Of a DNA stretch of 64,000 nt, positions 8,094 to 16,965 are shown piece by piece. The first letter of the stretch is position 1. Every line of letters begins with the position of its first letter. The DNA is from Acidobacteriota bacterium. Lineage in GTDB: Bacteria; Acidobacteriota; Terriglobia; Terriglobales; Acidobacteriaceae. The notes beneath the pieces are model-generated. The model saw only the letters and a program-made list of their open reading frames with translations, was not told the DNA's origin and did no database searches. Location: assembly GCA_021792135.1 (NCBI GenBank), contig JAJYVF010000028.1:1-64000 (forward strand). Direction: 5' to 3'. Made by a program: the position numbers and the translations under genes.

Positions 8094-9662
8094 ATGCCCG
8101 ACCTGAAGGCCGGAGCCGATGCCGCGGTTCTGGCCAGAACCATCGAAGACTTCTTTGCCGATCACCCGGGCGCCGCCGTTCTGGAGGATGGCCGGGTGCT
8201 GTTCGATCTGCGGCTGGCGCAGTGCTCGGTTCTGGCCGAGCATGGGCGGTGCCTGCTGCATCTGTGGTCGGGCGAGCGCAACCTGGTTCGCGCCGTTGCT
8301 GCCGCGGAGCCGCGCCGCCAGACGCTGAGGCTGGAGACGCGGCGCTTCGGGCAGAGCCGCCCGCAGATGCTGACGCTGGTGCCGGACCCGGATTTCCGCA
8401 CGCCCACGGCTCGCGATACGGCGCGCAGGCGGTATCTGCGCGGGCTGGAGCAGGCGCTGGCGCGGCAGTTCCCGGAGTGGATCCCGGAGAGCTTCCGCTC
8501 CGCGATGGATATGGGGCACAGCTTTGGACCGGCGTATGCGCGGGGGCTGCTGACCCGGGGACAGAGCGCGCTCGCCGTGATTGGCGTCGGACCGGAGGAA
8601 CTGCCTTCCGTCATCGACGGGGCGCTGACGCTGGGGATTCTGTGGCTGGAGCACTGCCGGCAGCACTCCGCAGGCCGTCGGGTGGTGCAGGGGCTCAAAG
8701 TGGTCCTGCCGACGGGCTGCGCGGCACTGACCCGCACGCGCATGACGATGCTGAACCGGGATGTGGCCCAGTGGGAGCTGTACGAGCTGCATTCCGGATT
8801 GGGCGAGATGAGCGCCTGCGCCGCCGATGGCAACTTCGATGTGGAGCTGCTGCATGCGTTCGATGCTCGGGCGGCGCTGGAACGGTGCGGCGGAGCGGTC
8901 GAACATCTGCGGCCGCTGCTGCCGCCGGGTCTGCTGGCGGAGACGGAGGTTCGCGCGCGCAGCGGGACGGAGATTGCGTTCTCGCTGCATGGCCTCGAAT
9001 ACGCGCGGATTCGCCACGGGCTGGCGGCCGGGTCGTTCACCCGCAGGAACGAAATCACCTTCGGCGCGGGTCCCAGCGAGACGGTGCTCGATGCTTCCAC
9101 CGAAGGCCTGTTCCGCGAGCTGATGGGGAGGCTCTGCCAGGGACGGCATCCCGCGGCTCCCGTTTCCGATCCGCTGTTTCGGCTGCAGCCGGAGCGGTGG
9201 CTGGAGGCGGTGCTGCGCCGCGACTTGTCGGTCGTTGATCCGGAGCTGGGCGGGGGACCGGTCTACTCGCAGGTGCCGGCATTTTCCGCCGGCGGGCGGA
9301 CGCTGCTCGATCTGCTGACCGTCACCCGCGGCGGGCGGCTGGCAGTGATCGAGGTGAAGGCCGACGACGATCTGCACCTGCCGCTGCAGGCGGTGGATTA
9401 CTGGTGGCGGGTGCGGGAGCTGCACCGGACGGGGGAATTTGTCCGCCGCGGCTACTTCCCGGGGCTGGAGCTGTCCGGCGAGGACCCGCTGCTGTATCTC
9501 GTTGCACCCTCGTTGCACATCCATCCGGCGAACGAAACGGTACTGCGGCATCTGGCGCGGTGCGTTCCGTGGGAGCTGATCGGGTTGGGTGAGCGGTGGC
9601 GGGAGACCTGCCGCGTGGTGCTGCGCAGGCGCTGGCAGGACGGCGCGGCGGTTCGCGGCTGA
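8094..9662 (+). CDS. Unknown protein with a C-terminal PD-(D/E)XK nuclease-like domain
   Basis: 522 residues; no family recognised for the whole protein. The last quarter shows a pattern typical of the PD-(D/E)XK nuclease fold: Asp406 (TLLDLLTVT), a short turn, then Glu420-Val-Lys422 (RLAVIEVKADDD), followed by a Gln in LPLQAVDYW. The N-terminal 390 residues are Arg- and Leu-rich, with no membrane segment. The gene follows the DinB-like gene by 46 bases on the same strand, and a large gap lies downstream. It could be a DNA repair or restriction-type nuclease; function is inferred only from the motif spacing. Confidence 0.6.
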   Translation: MPDLKAGADAAVLARTIEDFFADHPGAAVLEDGRVLFDLRLAQCSVLAEHGRCLLHLWSGERNLVRAVAAAEPRRQTLRLETRRFGQSRPQMLTLVPDPDFRTPTARDTARRRYLRGLEQALARQFPEWIPESFRSAMDMGHSFGPAYARGLLTRGQSALAVIGVGPEELPSVIDGALTLGILWLEHCRQHSAGRRVVQGLKVVLPTGCAALTRTRMTMLNRDVAQWELYELHSGLGEMSACAADGNFDVELLHAFDARAALERCGGAVEHLRPLLPPGLLAETEVRARSGTEIAFSLHGLEYARIRHGLAAGSFTRRNEITFGAGPSETVLDASTEGLFRELMGRLCQGRHPAAPVSDPLFRLQPERWLEAVLRRDLSVVDPELGGGPVYSQVPAFSAGGRTLLDLLTVTRGGRLAVIEVKADDDLHLPLQAVDYWWRVRELHRTGEFVRRGYFPGLELSGEDPLLYLVAPSLHIHPANETVLRHLARCVPWELIGLGERWRETCRVVLRRRWQDGAAVRG

Positions 9663-9733
9663 CCCGATCGGCACAGCGCACAGGGCTCAAGAGCAATGTT
9701 GAGAGGGTTGACCCTCGGGAAGGGGGGCCGGGG

Positions 9734-9787
9734 TCAAGATGGTGCGTCTGCCAATTTCACCACTTCCGCACGGGAGTTGAACCTGTG
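9734..9787 (-). pseudogene. tRNA-Leu-like 5' half beside a T-arm-like hairpin
   Basis: Read on the minus strand, positions 9769 down to 9734 match the 5' half of a bacterial tRNA-Leu. They comprise acceptor strand GCGGAAG, TG, a D-arm of the form GTGAAATTGGCAGAC, and an anticodon-stem 5' strand CCATC followed by TTGA. The match stops in the anticodon loop and no 3' half follows. Immediately before it (9787 to 9769) is a hairpin CACAGG-TTCAACT-CCCGTG, whose loop looks like a tRNA T-loop; 5 of 6 pairs form. The pieces are therefore in inverted order and no 3' acceptor strand (CTTCCGC) is found between them. It is most likely a scrambled remnant, not a working tRNA. Confidence 0.45.
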
Positions 9788-9880
9788 GAGAGTATGCCGG
9801 GGCCCCTCCAGCCAGGAAAGCCGAGGTTCAGACCGGGGCGTGAAGGCCGCCTTCGGTCCGCGCCGGAAAACGAGAGCCCA

Positions 9881-10078
9881 TCACTGCCAGCGCCAGCGCG
9901 GCACCGGCCATCCGCGCGCAGGCAAGGAAGATCTGCGAGCAGCCATCGCGGCCACAAGCGGTCCCGGCGGCCCGACGGCGAAGTAGCCGAGGAGAATCGG
10001 CAGCGAGGCCGGAAGAACACGCCGCGTCACGCCGCTCGCCGGAGAGCGGAAGCTCTCTGCTGCGCTGGAAGGGGCCAT
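9881..10078 (-). pseudogene. Possible AzlC-family permease N-terminal remnant
   Basis: A 65-codon minus-strand frame contains RRVLPASLPILLGYFAVG, which resembles the first membrane segment of AzlC-type branched-chain amino-acid exporters. The similarity fades after about residue 37, and the continuation (PARGWPVPRW) does not look like a membrane protein. A neighbouring frame then reads FLACARMAGAALALAVMG, suggesting frameshift decay. No downstream AzlC body or AzlD partner is present. The call rests on one short motif and is weak. Confidence 0.3.
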
Positions 10079-10381
10079 CTCTTTTGCTTTGACGGGGTAT
10101 GCGCCCCGGAACGGAGTCGGGAACGAGTCGCATGCCTCGAAAGTGGCAGGCCGGGCGCTTTTCCGGCTTCCTCATCGCAACGCCGGGGAGTACAATTTCT
10201 GATACCCGTCCAGTCAGATTACCGGGCGTCGAGAAAGTTTTGTCGCTTTTTCGGTGAATCTTGCTGACTCCGCGGACAGCGATGTGGCGTCTAATCTTCC
10301 AGGGGGCGCGTCTCTGTCTTCGCCGAATTTCTGTCTCAGGCATCTCGAAAGTGACGCGTTCATAGAGAGGTTTTCCCGAAG

Positions 10382-12298
<1,917 letters not shown>

Positions 12299-12309
12299 CA
12301 CCAGAACTG

Positions 12310-12349
12310 CCCCCCCAAAGGCAGCCGTTCGCGGCTGCCTTTGGGGGGG
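12310..12349 (+). terminator. Perfect 18-bp hairpin after ftsH
   Basis: An 18-bp perfectly paired stem (12310-12327 with 12332-12349) has a TTCG loop. It starts 12 bases after the ftsH stop codon. No T-tract follows on the plus strand, so this is either a stem-only terminator or an mRNA 3'-end stabiliser. It separates ftsH from lptE. Confidence 0.7.
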
Positions 12350-12419
12350 GCCGCTGATCTTGACGCGCCGAGGAAGCTGCAGGCTCCTTCTCGCCTGCCT
12401 CTGCGACAATACCTCCAGC

Positions 12420-12941
12420 ATGTGTTCCCGCTTTACCGCCTTTCTCTTCGCGCCCCTTCTGCTGCTGGGGGGCTGCGGATACCACTCGGTGAATTCGGCG
12501 GTTCATCTGCCGAGCACGGTGCATACCCTGGCCATTCCGTCGTTCCGGAACACCACCAACGCGTATCACACGGAGGCCATCTTTACGCAGGCGGTGATCC
12601 GGGAATTCACCAGCCGGACATCCTACCGGATCATTGCCGGCGACGATCCGGGAGCCGATGCCACCCTGCAAGGCACCATTACCAGCTTCCAGATCATTCC
12701 GCTGACCTATGACAACGTGACGGGACAGACCTCCAGCTACCTGGTGACGATCACGGCGAGACTGGTGCTTCAGGACCGCCGGCAGAAGGTGATCTGGCAG
12801 AACCCCTCCTATCTTTTCCGCTCGCAGTACGAGCAGACCCAGGACCTGGCGAGCTTCATCCAGGAGGATTCCGCAGCGACGCGCCGCCTGGCGCGCGACT
12901 TTGCTCAGTCGGCTGTGGCCGATATCCTGGAGTCGTTCTGA
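12420..12941 (+). CDS. lptE: LPS-assembly lipoprotein LptE-like
   Basis: 173 residues with a lipoprotein signal (MCSRFTAFLFAPLLLLGGC; lipobox LGGC, then GYHS). LptE plugs LptD in the outer membrane during lipopolysaccharide insertion. Typical features follow: VHTLAIPSFRN, TEAIFTQAVIREFTSRTSYRI, a beta-rich centre (TLQGTITSFQI) and LARDFAQSAVADILE. This implies a diderm cell with an LPS transport system. The start at 12420 gives a complete lipoprotein signal; GACAAT at 12405-12410 may be a -10 box with an almost absent leader. Confidence 0.85.
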   Translation: MCSRFTAFLFAPLLLLGGCGYHSVNSAVHLPSTVHTLAIPSFRNTTNAYHTEAIFTQAVIREFTSRTSYRIIAGDDPGADATLQGTITSFQIIPLTYDNVTGQTSSYLVTITARLVLQDRRQKVIWQNPSYLFRSQYEQTQDLASFIQEDSAATRRLARDFAQSAVADILESF

Positions 12942-13113
12942 CCTGCCGGCGAGCGGCCCGCGCAGATTACCCCGTTGGAGAGCCGCGGGGATTGACCATT
13001 TCCGACGACCGGTCCTCCCGGGCGCGGGAGGGTGAGCCAGGCTGCGGGGAAATCCTGGTCCGGCGACGGGCCACTCCCACCCGCCCGACGACCCGGAGGC
13101 CGAGGGGCAGCGT

Positions 13114-13944
13114 TCATCCCTGCTCCCAGGAGCCTGTGACTGCTGCCAGCCAGCTGTCGAGAAACGCGAGCAATTCCTCAGGGGGCCTGATCCAAAGATC
13201 GGCGGCTGTGGGACGTGGCTCCGGGCGTACGAGTACAGCGAGGCTGGATCCGGCAGCGCCGTATTCACGGAGGGCAAGGAAGGCATCCTCATCGGTCTGG
13301 TCGTCGCCCAGGTAGGCGGCAGGGGTACCGGGAGGCTCGTCGCCCAGGATGCTGTGCACGGCGGTGGCTTTGGTGCAGCCAGATCCGCGCAGCTCATAGC
13401 CTCCGTCGAAGGGGAGCCACTCAAGGCCGGGGCCTTCCGGTCCGGCGTCCGGAAGCAGACAGGAGAACTCGCCGGTCAGGGCGGCAATCTGCCGGGCATC
13501 GGACTCCGGAAGGCCGCGGGTGTGGAGAGCCATGCTGCCGATCTTCTTCTCGATGACGTGGGCGAGGCCGCGCTCGTGCAGGGCGGCTTCGAGCTGGTCC
13601 AGGCAGTGCTGCTGGGCGGGTGCGAGCGGGACGGCGGTGTGGGTGCCGTCGGGATGGAGACACTCGCGGCCGTGGCTGCCCCAGATCTCGACCCTGAGGC
13701 CGGACGGCAGAAGGGAGCTGAGCTCGAGCGCGGGGCGGCCGGAGACGAGAACAAGGCGCAGTCGCGGAGCGCGGGCCAGCTGCCGGAGGCGTTCCGCCAC
13801 CCCAGGATACGGCCTGGCCTGCATGCGGTCACGGGCGAATGGGGCGAGCGTGCCGTCGTAGTCGAGCATCAGGACGGAGCGGCCCCGGGCCACTCGCCGC
13901 CACCATTCGGAGCGGGCAAAGTCGAGCCAGGAGGGTATGTTCAA
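13114..13944 (-). CDS. otsB: Trehalose-6-phosphate phosphatase
   Basis: About 276 residues of the HAD superfamily, hydrolysing trehalose-6-phosphate to trehalose for osmotic or desiccation protection. Motif I is DYDGTLAP, motif II is LVSGRPALEL, and the acidic motif IV is YLGDDQTDEDAF; GSHGRE is also typical. No ATG precedes motif I in frame. The TTG at 13944 (LNIPSWLDFARSEWW) is the simplest start, with no clear Shine-Dalgarno. No otsA (synthase) is adjacent, so trehalose-6-phosphate must be made by a gene elsewhere. Confidence 0.88.
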   Translation of the reverse strand: MNIPSWLDFARSEWWRRVARGRSVLMLDYDGTLAPFARDRMQARPYPGVAERLRQLARAPRLRLVLVSGRPALELSSLLPSGLRVEIWGSHGRECLHPDGTHTAVPLAPAQQHCLDQLEAALHERGLAHVIEKKIGSMALHTRGLPESDARQIAALTGEFSCLLPDAGPEGPGLEWLPFDGGYELRGSGCTKATAVHSILGDEPPGTPAAYLGDDQTDEDAFLALREYGAAGSSLAVLVRPEPRPTAADLWIRPPEELLAFLDSWLAAVTGSWEQG

Positions 13945-14066
13945 AGAAGCAGACTGCGGGCCTGATGGGGGAAGATGCGCGCCGGTCAGGGCGGCTGTCT
14001 CCGGAACCAGCACAGGTGGACGGAGTGGCACGCCGGAGGCGGGAGCGGCGCCATTCGCAGGAGCAC

Positions 14067-14096
14067 TTGGCCGCAGTTCCGGTGGCGGGCTACAGT
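14067..14096 (+). promoter_or_regulatory. Candidate promoter of the kinase-FGE gene
   Basis: TTGGCC at 14067-14072 and TACAGT at 14091-14096 are separated by 18 bases; each matches four of six sigma-70 consensus positions. The predicted start lies about 35 bases before the ATG at 14140. An AGGAGAG element lies between the promoter and the gene but is too far from the ATG for an ideal ribosome binding site. Confidence 0.4.
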
Positions 14097-14139
14097 TGTA
14101 CGATCCGGTTTGCAGGAGAGAGCGCAGAACAAAACTATT

Positions 14140-16002
14140 ATGGCCCTGGCGGAACAACAGGAACGGCTCAGCGAGGTTCTGGGAAATAAGTATCAGATCC
14201 TGTGCCGGATCGGCGGGGGCGGGATGGCGCAGGTGTATCTGGCGCGGCACCGCTTCCATGGGGGGCTGTTTGCGATCAAGGTGCTGGCCGAACATCTGGC
14301 GGACGATGCCAGCATCGTGAGCCGCTTCGAGCACGAGGCGCGCATGGCGGCCTCGCTGGCCAATCACCCGAACATCGTGCCCATCTTCGATATCGGCGAG
14401 GGGAATGGACTGCACTATCTGGTGATGCAGTTCGTCGCCGGCGAGGACATGGCGAGCTACCTGCGGCGGGTGGGGCGGCTGACGGTGCCCGACGCCGCCA
14501 ACGTGATCGCGCAGGCCGCGGAGGCACTCTCCTGCGCTGAGGCACGGCGCATCGTGCATCGCGATCTGAAGCCGGCCAACATGCTGCTGGACGAGGGTGG
14601 ACGCATTAAGCTGCTGGATTTCGGGATTTCGCGAATTGCCGATGTTTCCGACGGGCTGACGCGGCCCGGCGAGAGTGTGGGCACGCCTTACTACATGAGC
14701 CCGGAACAGGTGCGAGGCGAAGTGTGCGACATCCGCAGCGATCTTTATGCGCTGGGGGTGGTCTTCTTCGAGCTGCTGACGGGGCGGCGGCCTTTTGAGA
14801 ACGAATCGGCGCCGGCGGTGCAGATCGCGCACCTGACGACGGCCCCCCCTTCGCTGCTGGCGTTTGACCCTTCTCTGCCGTCGGCCTGCGACTCCCTCGT
14901 CCAGAAGCTGATGGCGAAGCGCCCGGAGGAGCGCTACCAGAGCACAGCGGAGCTGCTGGAGGTACTGGTGGGGTATGGCGCGAGCAACGGGCCGGGGGGC
15001 CTGCGGCCGGCCATCCAGCCCGGGTTGCAGGAGGCCATCCGGCGGGCTGAGGCGATGCCGCTCGATCGGCAGGCGCCGACACCCATCCCGGCGCAACCGG
15101 CGGTCCGGCTGGCGGAGACGGCTCCGCTGGCGGTGCCGCCGACGCCGGCCGTCGCGGAGAGCCCAGCCGCACCGGCGCGAGACGCAAAGGCGGGGATGTG
15201 GATCGGCATCAGTGTGGCTGTGGTGCTGCTGGCGGGGATCGGAGCAGCGCTGTGGCTGCACGGGTTGCATCCGCAGGCAGCGAAGCCGGCGCAGAACGCC
15301 GAAGCTGCGCTGCCGCCGGTGTACTCCGATGCCCGTGGGCGGATGCTGCTGGTGCCGGCAGGGACGTTTCTCTTTGGCGGCAGCGCCGATCAGAACGCGC
15401 AGCCGGTTTCGCTTCCGGCGTTTTACGTGGATGAGACCGAGGTTTCGAATGCGGAGTTTCACCGCTTCTGCGAGGCGACGGGCCATGCTCCGCCGCAGAC
15501 GGCGGGCTACAGCACGCATCCGGATTATCCGGTGAGTGGTGTTTCGTATGCGGACGCGGCAGCTTACGCGGCGTGGGCAGGCGAGAGGCTGCCGACGGAG
15601 GAGGAATGGGAGAAAGCGGCGCGGGGGACGGATGGGCGGAGATTTCCCTGGGGCGATGCGTCGTGGACGAGCGGCGTCCCCACCGCGCTGCAGCCGGTCG
15701 ACTCAAATCCTTCGCGACGCAGCCCGTACGGTGCATATAACATGGCAGGCAATGTGTGGGAGTGGACGGCGAGCCCGTTCACTCCCTCGCCTGCGGAGAT
15801 GGCCGACATGAAGCGGCTGCTCAAAGGGCAGAGTTTTTCCGCCGAGTGGCGGATCATCAAGGGCGGCAGTTTTTCCCCAGGGGGCAGCGGAGATTTTGAT
15901 ACGGCGAAGCATCGGGGACTGCCGGTGGATGCGCGGTCGCCGTGGATTGGGTTCCGCTGCGTGCGGGATGCGGCGGCCATAACGGGGACAGGCAACGGCT
16001 AA
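14140..16002 (+). CDS. Membrane Ser/Thr protein kinase fused to an FGE-sulfatase-like domain
   Basis: 620 residues. The N-terminal kinase (about 18-280) is complete: GGGGMAQV glycine loop, Lys47, HRDLKPAN with Asp142, DFG with Asp160, and the APE-like segment GTPYYMSPEQ. A Pro/Ala-rich linker and one membrane helix (GIGAALWL region, near residues 350-370) follow. The C-terminal half, probably extracytoplasmic, is an FGE-sulfatase-like domain (VPAGTFLFGGS, LPTEEEWEKAARG, GNVWEW, IKGGSF, GFRCVRD). FGE-like domains of this type often bind ligands rather than make formylglycine, so a sensor role is inferred. A DUF4384 gene follows closely, and the caspase operon converges from the other side. Confidence 0.9.
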   Translation: MALAEQQERLSEVLGNKYQILCRIGGGGMAQVYLARHRFHGGLFAIKVLAEHLADDASIVSRFEHEARMAASLANHPNIVPIFDIGEGNGLHYLVMQFVAGEDMASYLRRVGRLTVPDAANVIAQAAEALSCAEARRIVHRDLKPANMLLDEGGRIKLLDFGISRIADVSDGLTRPGESVGTPYYMSPEQVRGEVCDIRSDLYALGVVFFELLTGRRPFENESAPAVQIAHLTTAPPSLLAFDPSLPSACDSLVQKLMAKRPEERYQSTAELLEVLVGYGASNGPGGLRPAIQPGLQEAIRRAEAMPLDRQAPTPIPAQPAVRLAETAPLAVPPTPAVAESPAAPARDAKAGMWIGISVAVVLLAGIGAALWLHGLHPQAAKPAQNAEAALPPVYSDARGRMLLVPAGTFLFGGSADQNAQPVSLPAFYVDETEVSNAEFHRFCEATGHAPPQTAGYSTHPDYPVSGVSYADAAAYAAWAGERLPTEEEWEKAARGTDGRRFPWGDASWTSGVPTALQPVDSNPSRRSPYGAYNMAGNVWEWTASPFTPSPAEMADMKRLLKGQSFSAEWRIIKGGSFSPGGSGDFDTAKHRGLPVDARSPWIGFRCVRDAAAITGTGNG

Positions 16003-16045
16003 GGCGATGGGCAGCGCCGACTGCGGTCCGGCGAGGAGAATGACG

Positions 16046-16954
16046 ATGGTGGGAAAGATGATGGCGGTGGCTGCGGGCATCCTGGTACTGATTCCCCCGG
16101 TGCTGGCGGCGCAGCAGGTGTCGGCGCGGGATGCGTTCTGGTCGTCGAGCGATCTGATCAGTGTGACTCCGAACCCGGCGGCTCACCGGCATGCCGCTTC
16201 GCATAAGCACGCGCAACAGGCCGCCAGTGCTCCATCCTCCGCGGCGAACACGGAGACGGCCACAGCGGAGCCGGAGAATCCGCGGGTTGTGAATGCCGTG
16301 CAGCTGGTGAGCGAAAACGGGTACGGCGCCGCGCCTCACCTGGTGCGCACGAGCGCCGACCGGCTGGGACTGCGCTGCTCGATTCTGCTGCGGGGCCTCG
16401 ACGGGCGGTATATCGAAGTGGCGCCGGGGAGCATCTTTCACAGCGGCGACCATATCCGCCTTGGGCTTCTGGCCAATGAGCCTGGGTACATCTATGGGAT
16501 CGCGCGTGGTTCGACCGGGTCGTGGTCGCCGATCTATCCGCCGCCGGGCTCGGCGGCAAACAGGATTGCGGCCGGAGAGCTGCAGATGGTCCCGGGCGGG
16601 ACGCGGGCCTTTGCCTTCGATCAGAATCCGGGGGATGAGAAGCTCTATGTGATCCTGAGCCGCGCGCCGATTGAGGACATCGACCGGGCGATCCAGGGGC
16701 TGAAAGGGAACCAGCCGGCGGCGGCTCCGCAGCATGCCGCCGGGGATGCATCGGTCCTGGTGGCGGAGAACAGGATCCCGGATTTCTTTGTGCAGCAGCT
16801 GGCGAGCCGCGATCTGACGCTGGTCGATGAGCAGAAGGTCGATCAGCGATCCAGCAGCGGCGCGGGCGAGAAGGCGATCTATGTGGTCAGCAAGGCCAGC
16901 GGTCCGGATGCGGCCGGGCGGGTGGTGCTGAAGCTGGATCTGCGGCACGAATAG
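16046..16954 (+). CDS. Exported DUF4384-domain protein A
   Basis: 302 residues with a signal peptide (MVGKMMAVAAGILVLIPPVLAAQ) and a His/Ala/Ser-rich linker near residues 45-75. The DUF4384 pattern follows: YIEVAPGSIFHSGDHIRLGL, ANEPGYIYGIARGSTG, WSPIYPPPGSAANRI, and a C-terminal AFAFDQNPGDEKLYVILSR. DUF4384 is often found fused or next to bacterial caspase-like proteins. The ATG at 16046 is chosen because GAGGAG (16033-16038) lies 7 bases before it. It follows the kinase-FGE gene by 43 bases, so they are probably one operon. Its stop is only 11 bases from the convergent caspase gene stop. Confidence 0.78.
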   Translation: MVGKMMAVAAGILVLIPPVLAAQQVSARDAFWSSSDLISVTPNPAAHRHAASHKHAQQAASAPSSAANTETATAEPENPRVVNAVQLVSENGYGAAPHLVRTSADRLGLRCSILLRGLDGRYIEVAPGSIFHSGDHIRLGLLANEPGYIYGIARGSTGSWSPIYPPPGSAANRIAAGELQMVPGGTRAFAFDQNPGDEKLYVILSRAPIEDIDRAIQGLKGNQPAAAPQHAAGDASVLVAENRIPDFFVQQLASRDLTLVDEQKVDQRSSSGAGEKAIYVVSKASGPDAAGRVVLKLDLRHE

Positions 16955-16965
16955 GCCGGTCTGCT

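Larger units (their letters stand above)
9663..10381. other. 719-base gap upstream of ftsH
   Basis: No convincing intact gene. The left part holds a tRNA-Leu-like half and a T-arm-like hairpin on the minus strand. The middle holds a possible AzlC remnant on the minus strand. The last 100 bases must carry the ftsH promoter, but I see no clear -35/-10 pair. Longer open frames here (such as minus-strand 9828-10343) lack a recognisable protein pattern. Confidence 0.6.

Noticed and set aside
7905-9674. 589-codon minus-strand frame opposite the PD-(D/E)XK gene
   Set aside because: Rich in Arg, Pro and Gln with no hydrophobic cores; a typical high-GC antisense shadow of the real plus-strand gene.
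9828-10343. 171-codon minus-strand ORF upstream of ftsH
   Set aside because: Basic, low-complexity and partly overlapping the promoter region of ftsH; only one short stretch resembles a membrane segment, better explained by the AzlC-like remnant in another frame.
13945-15519. N-terminal extension of otsB by 525 codons
   Set aside because: It is antisense to the kinase-FGE gene and Arg/Pro-rich; the HAD domain starts only after 13944.
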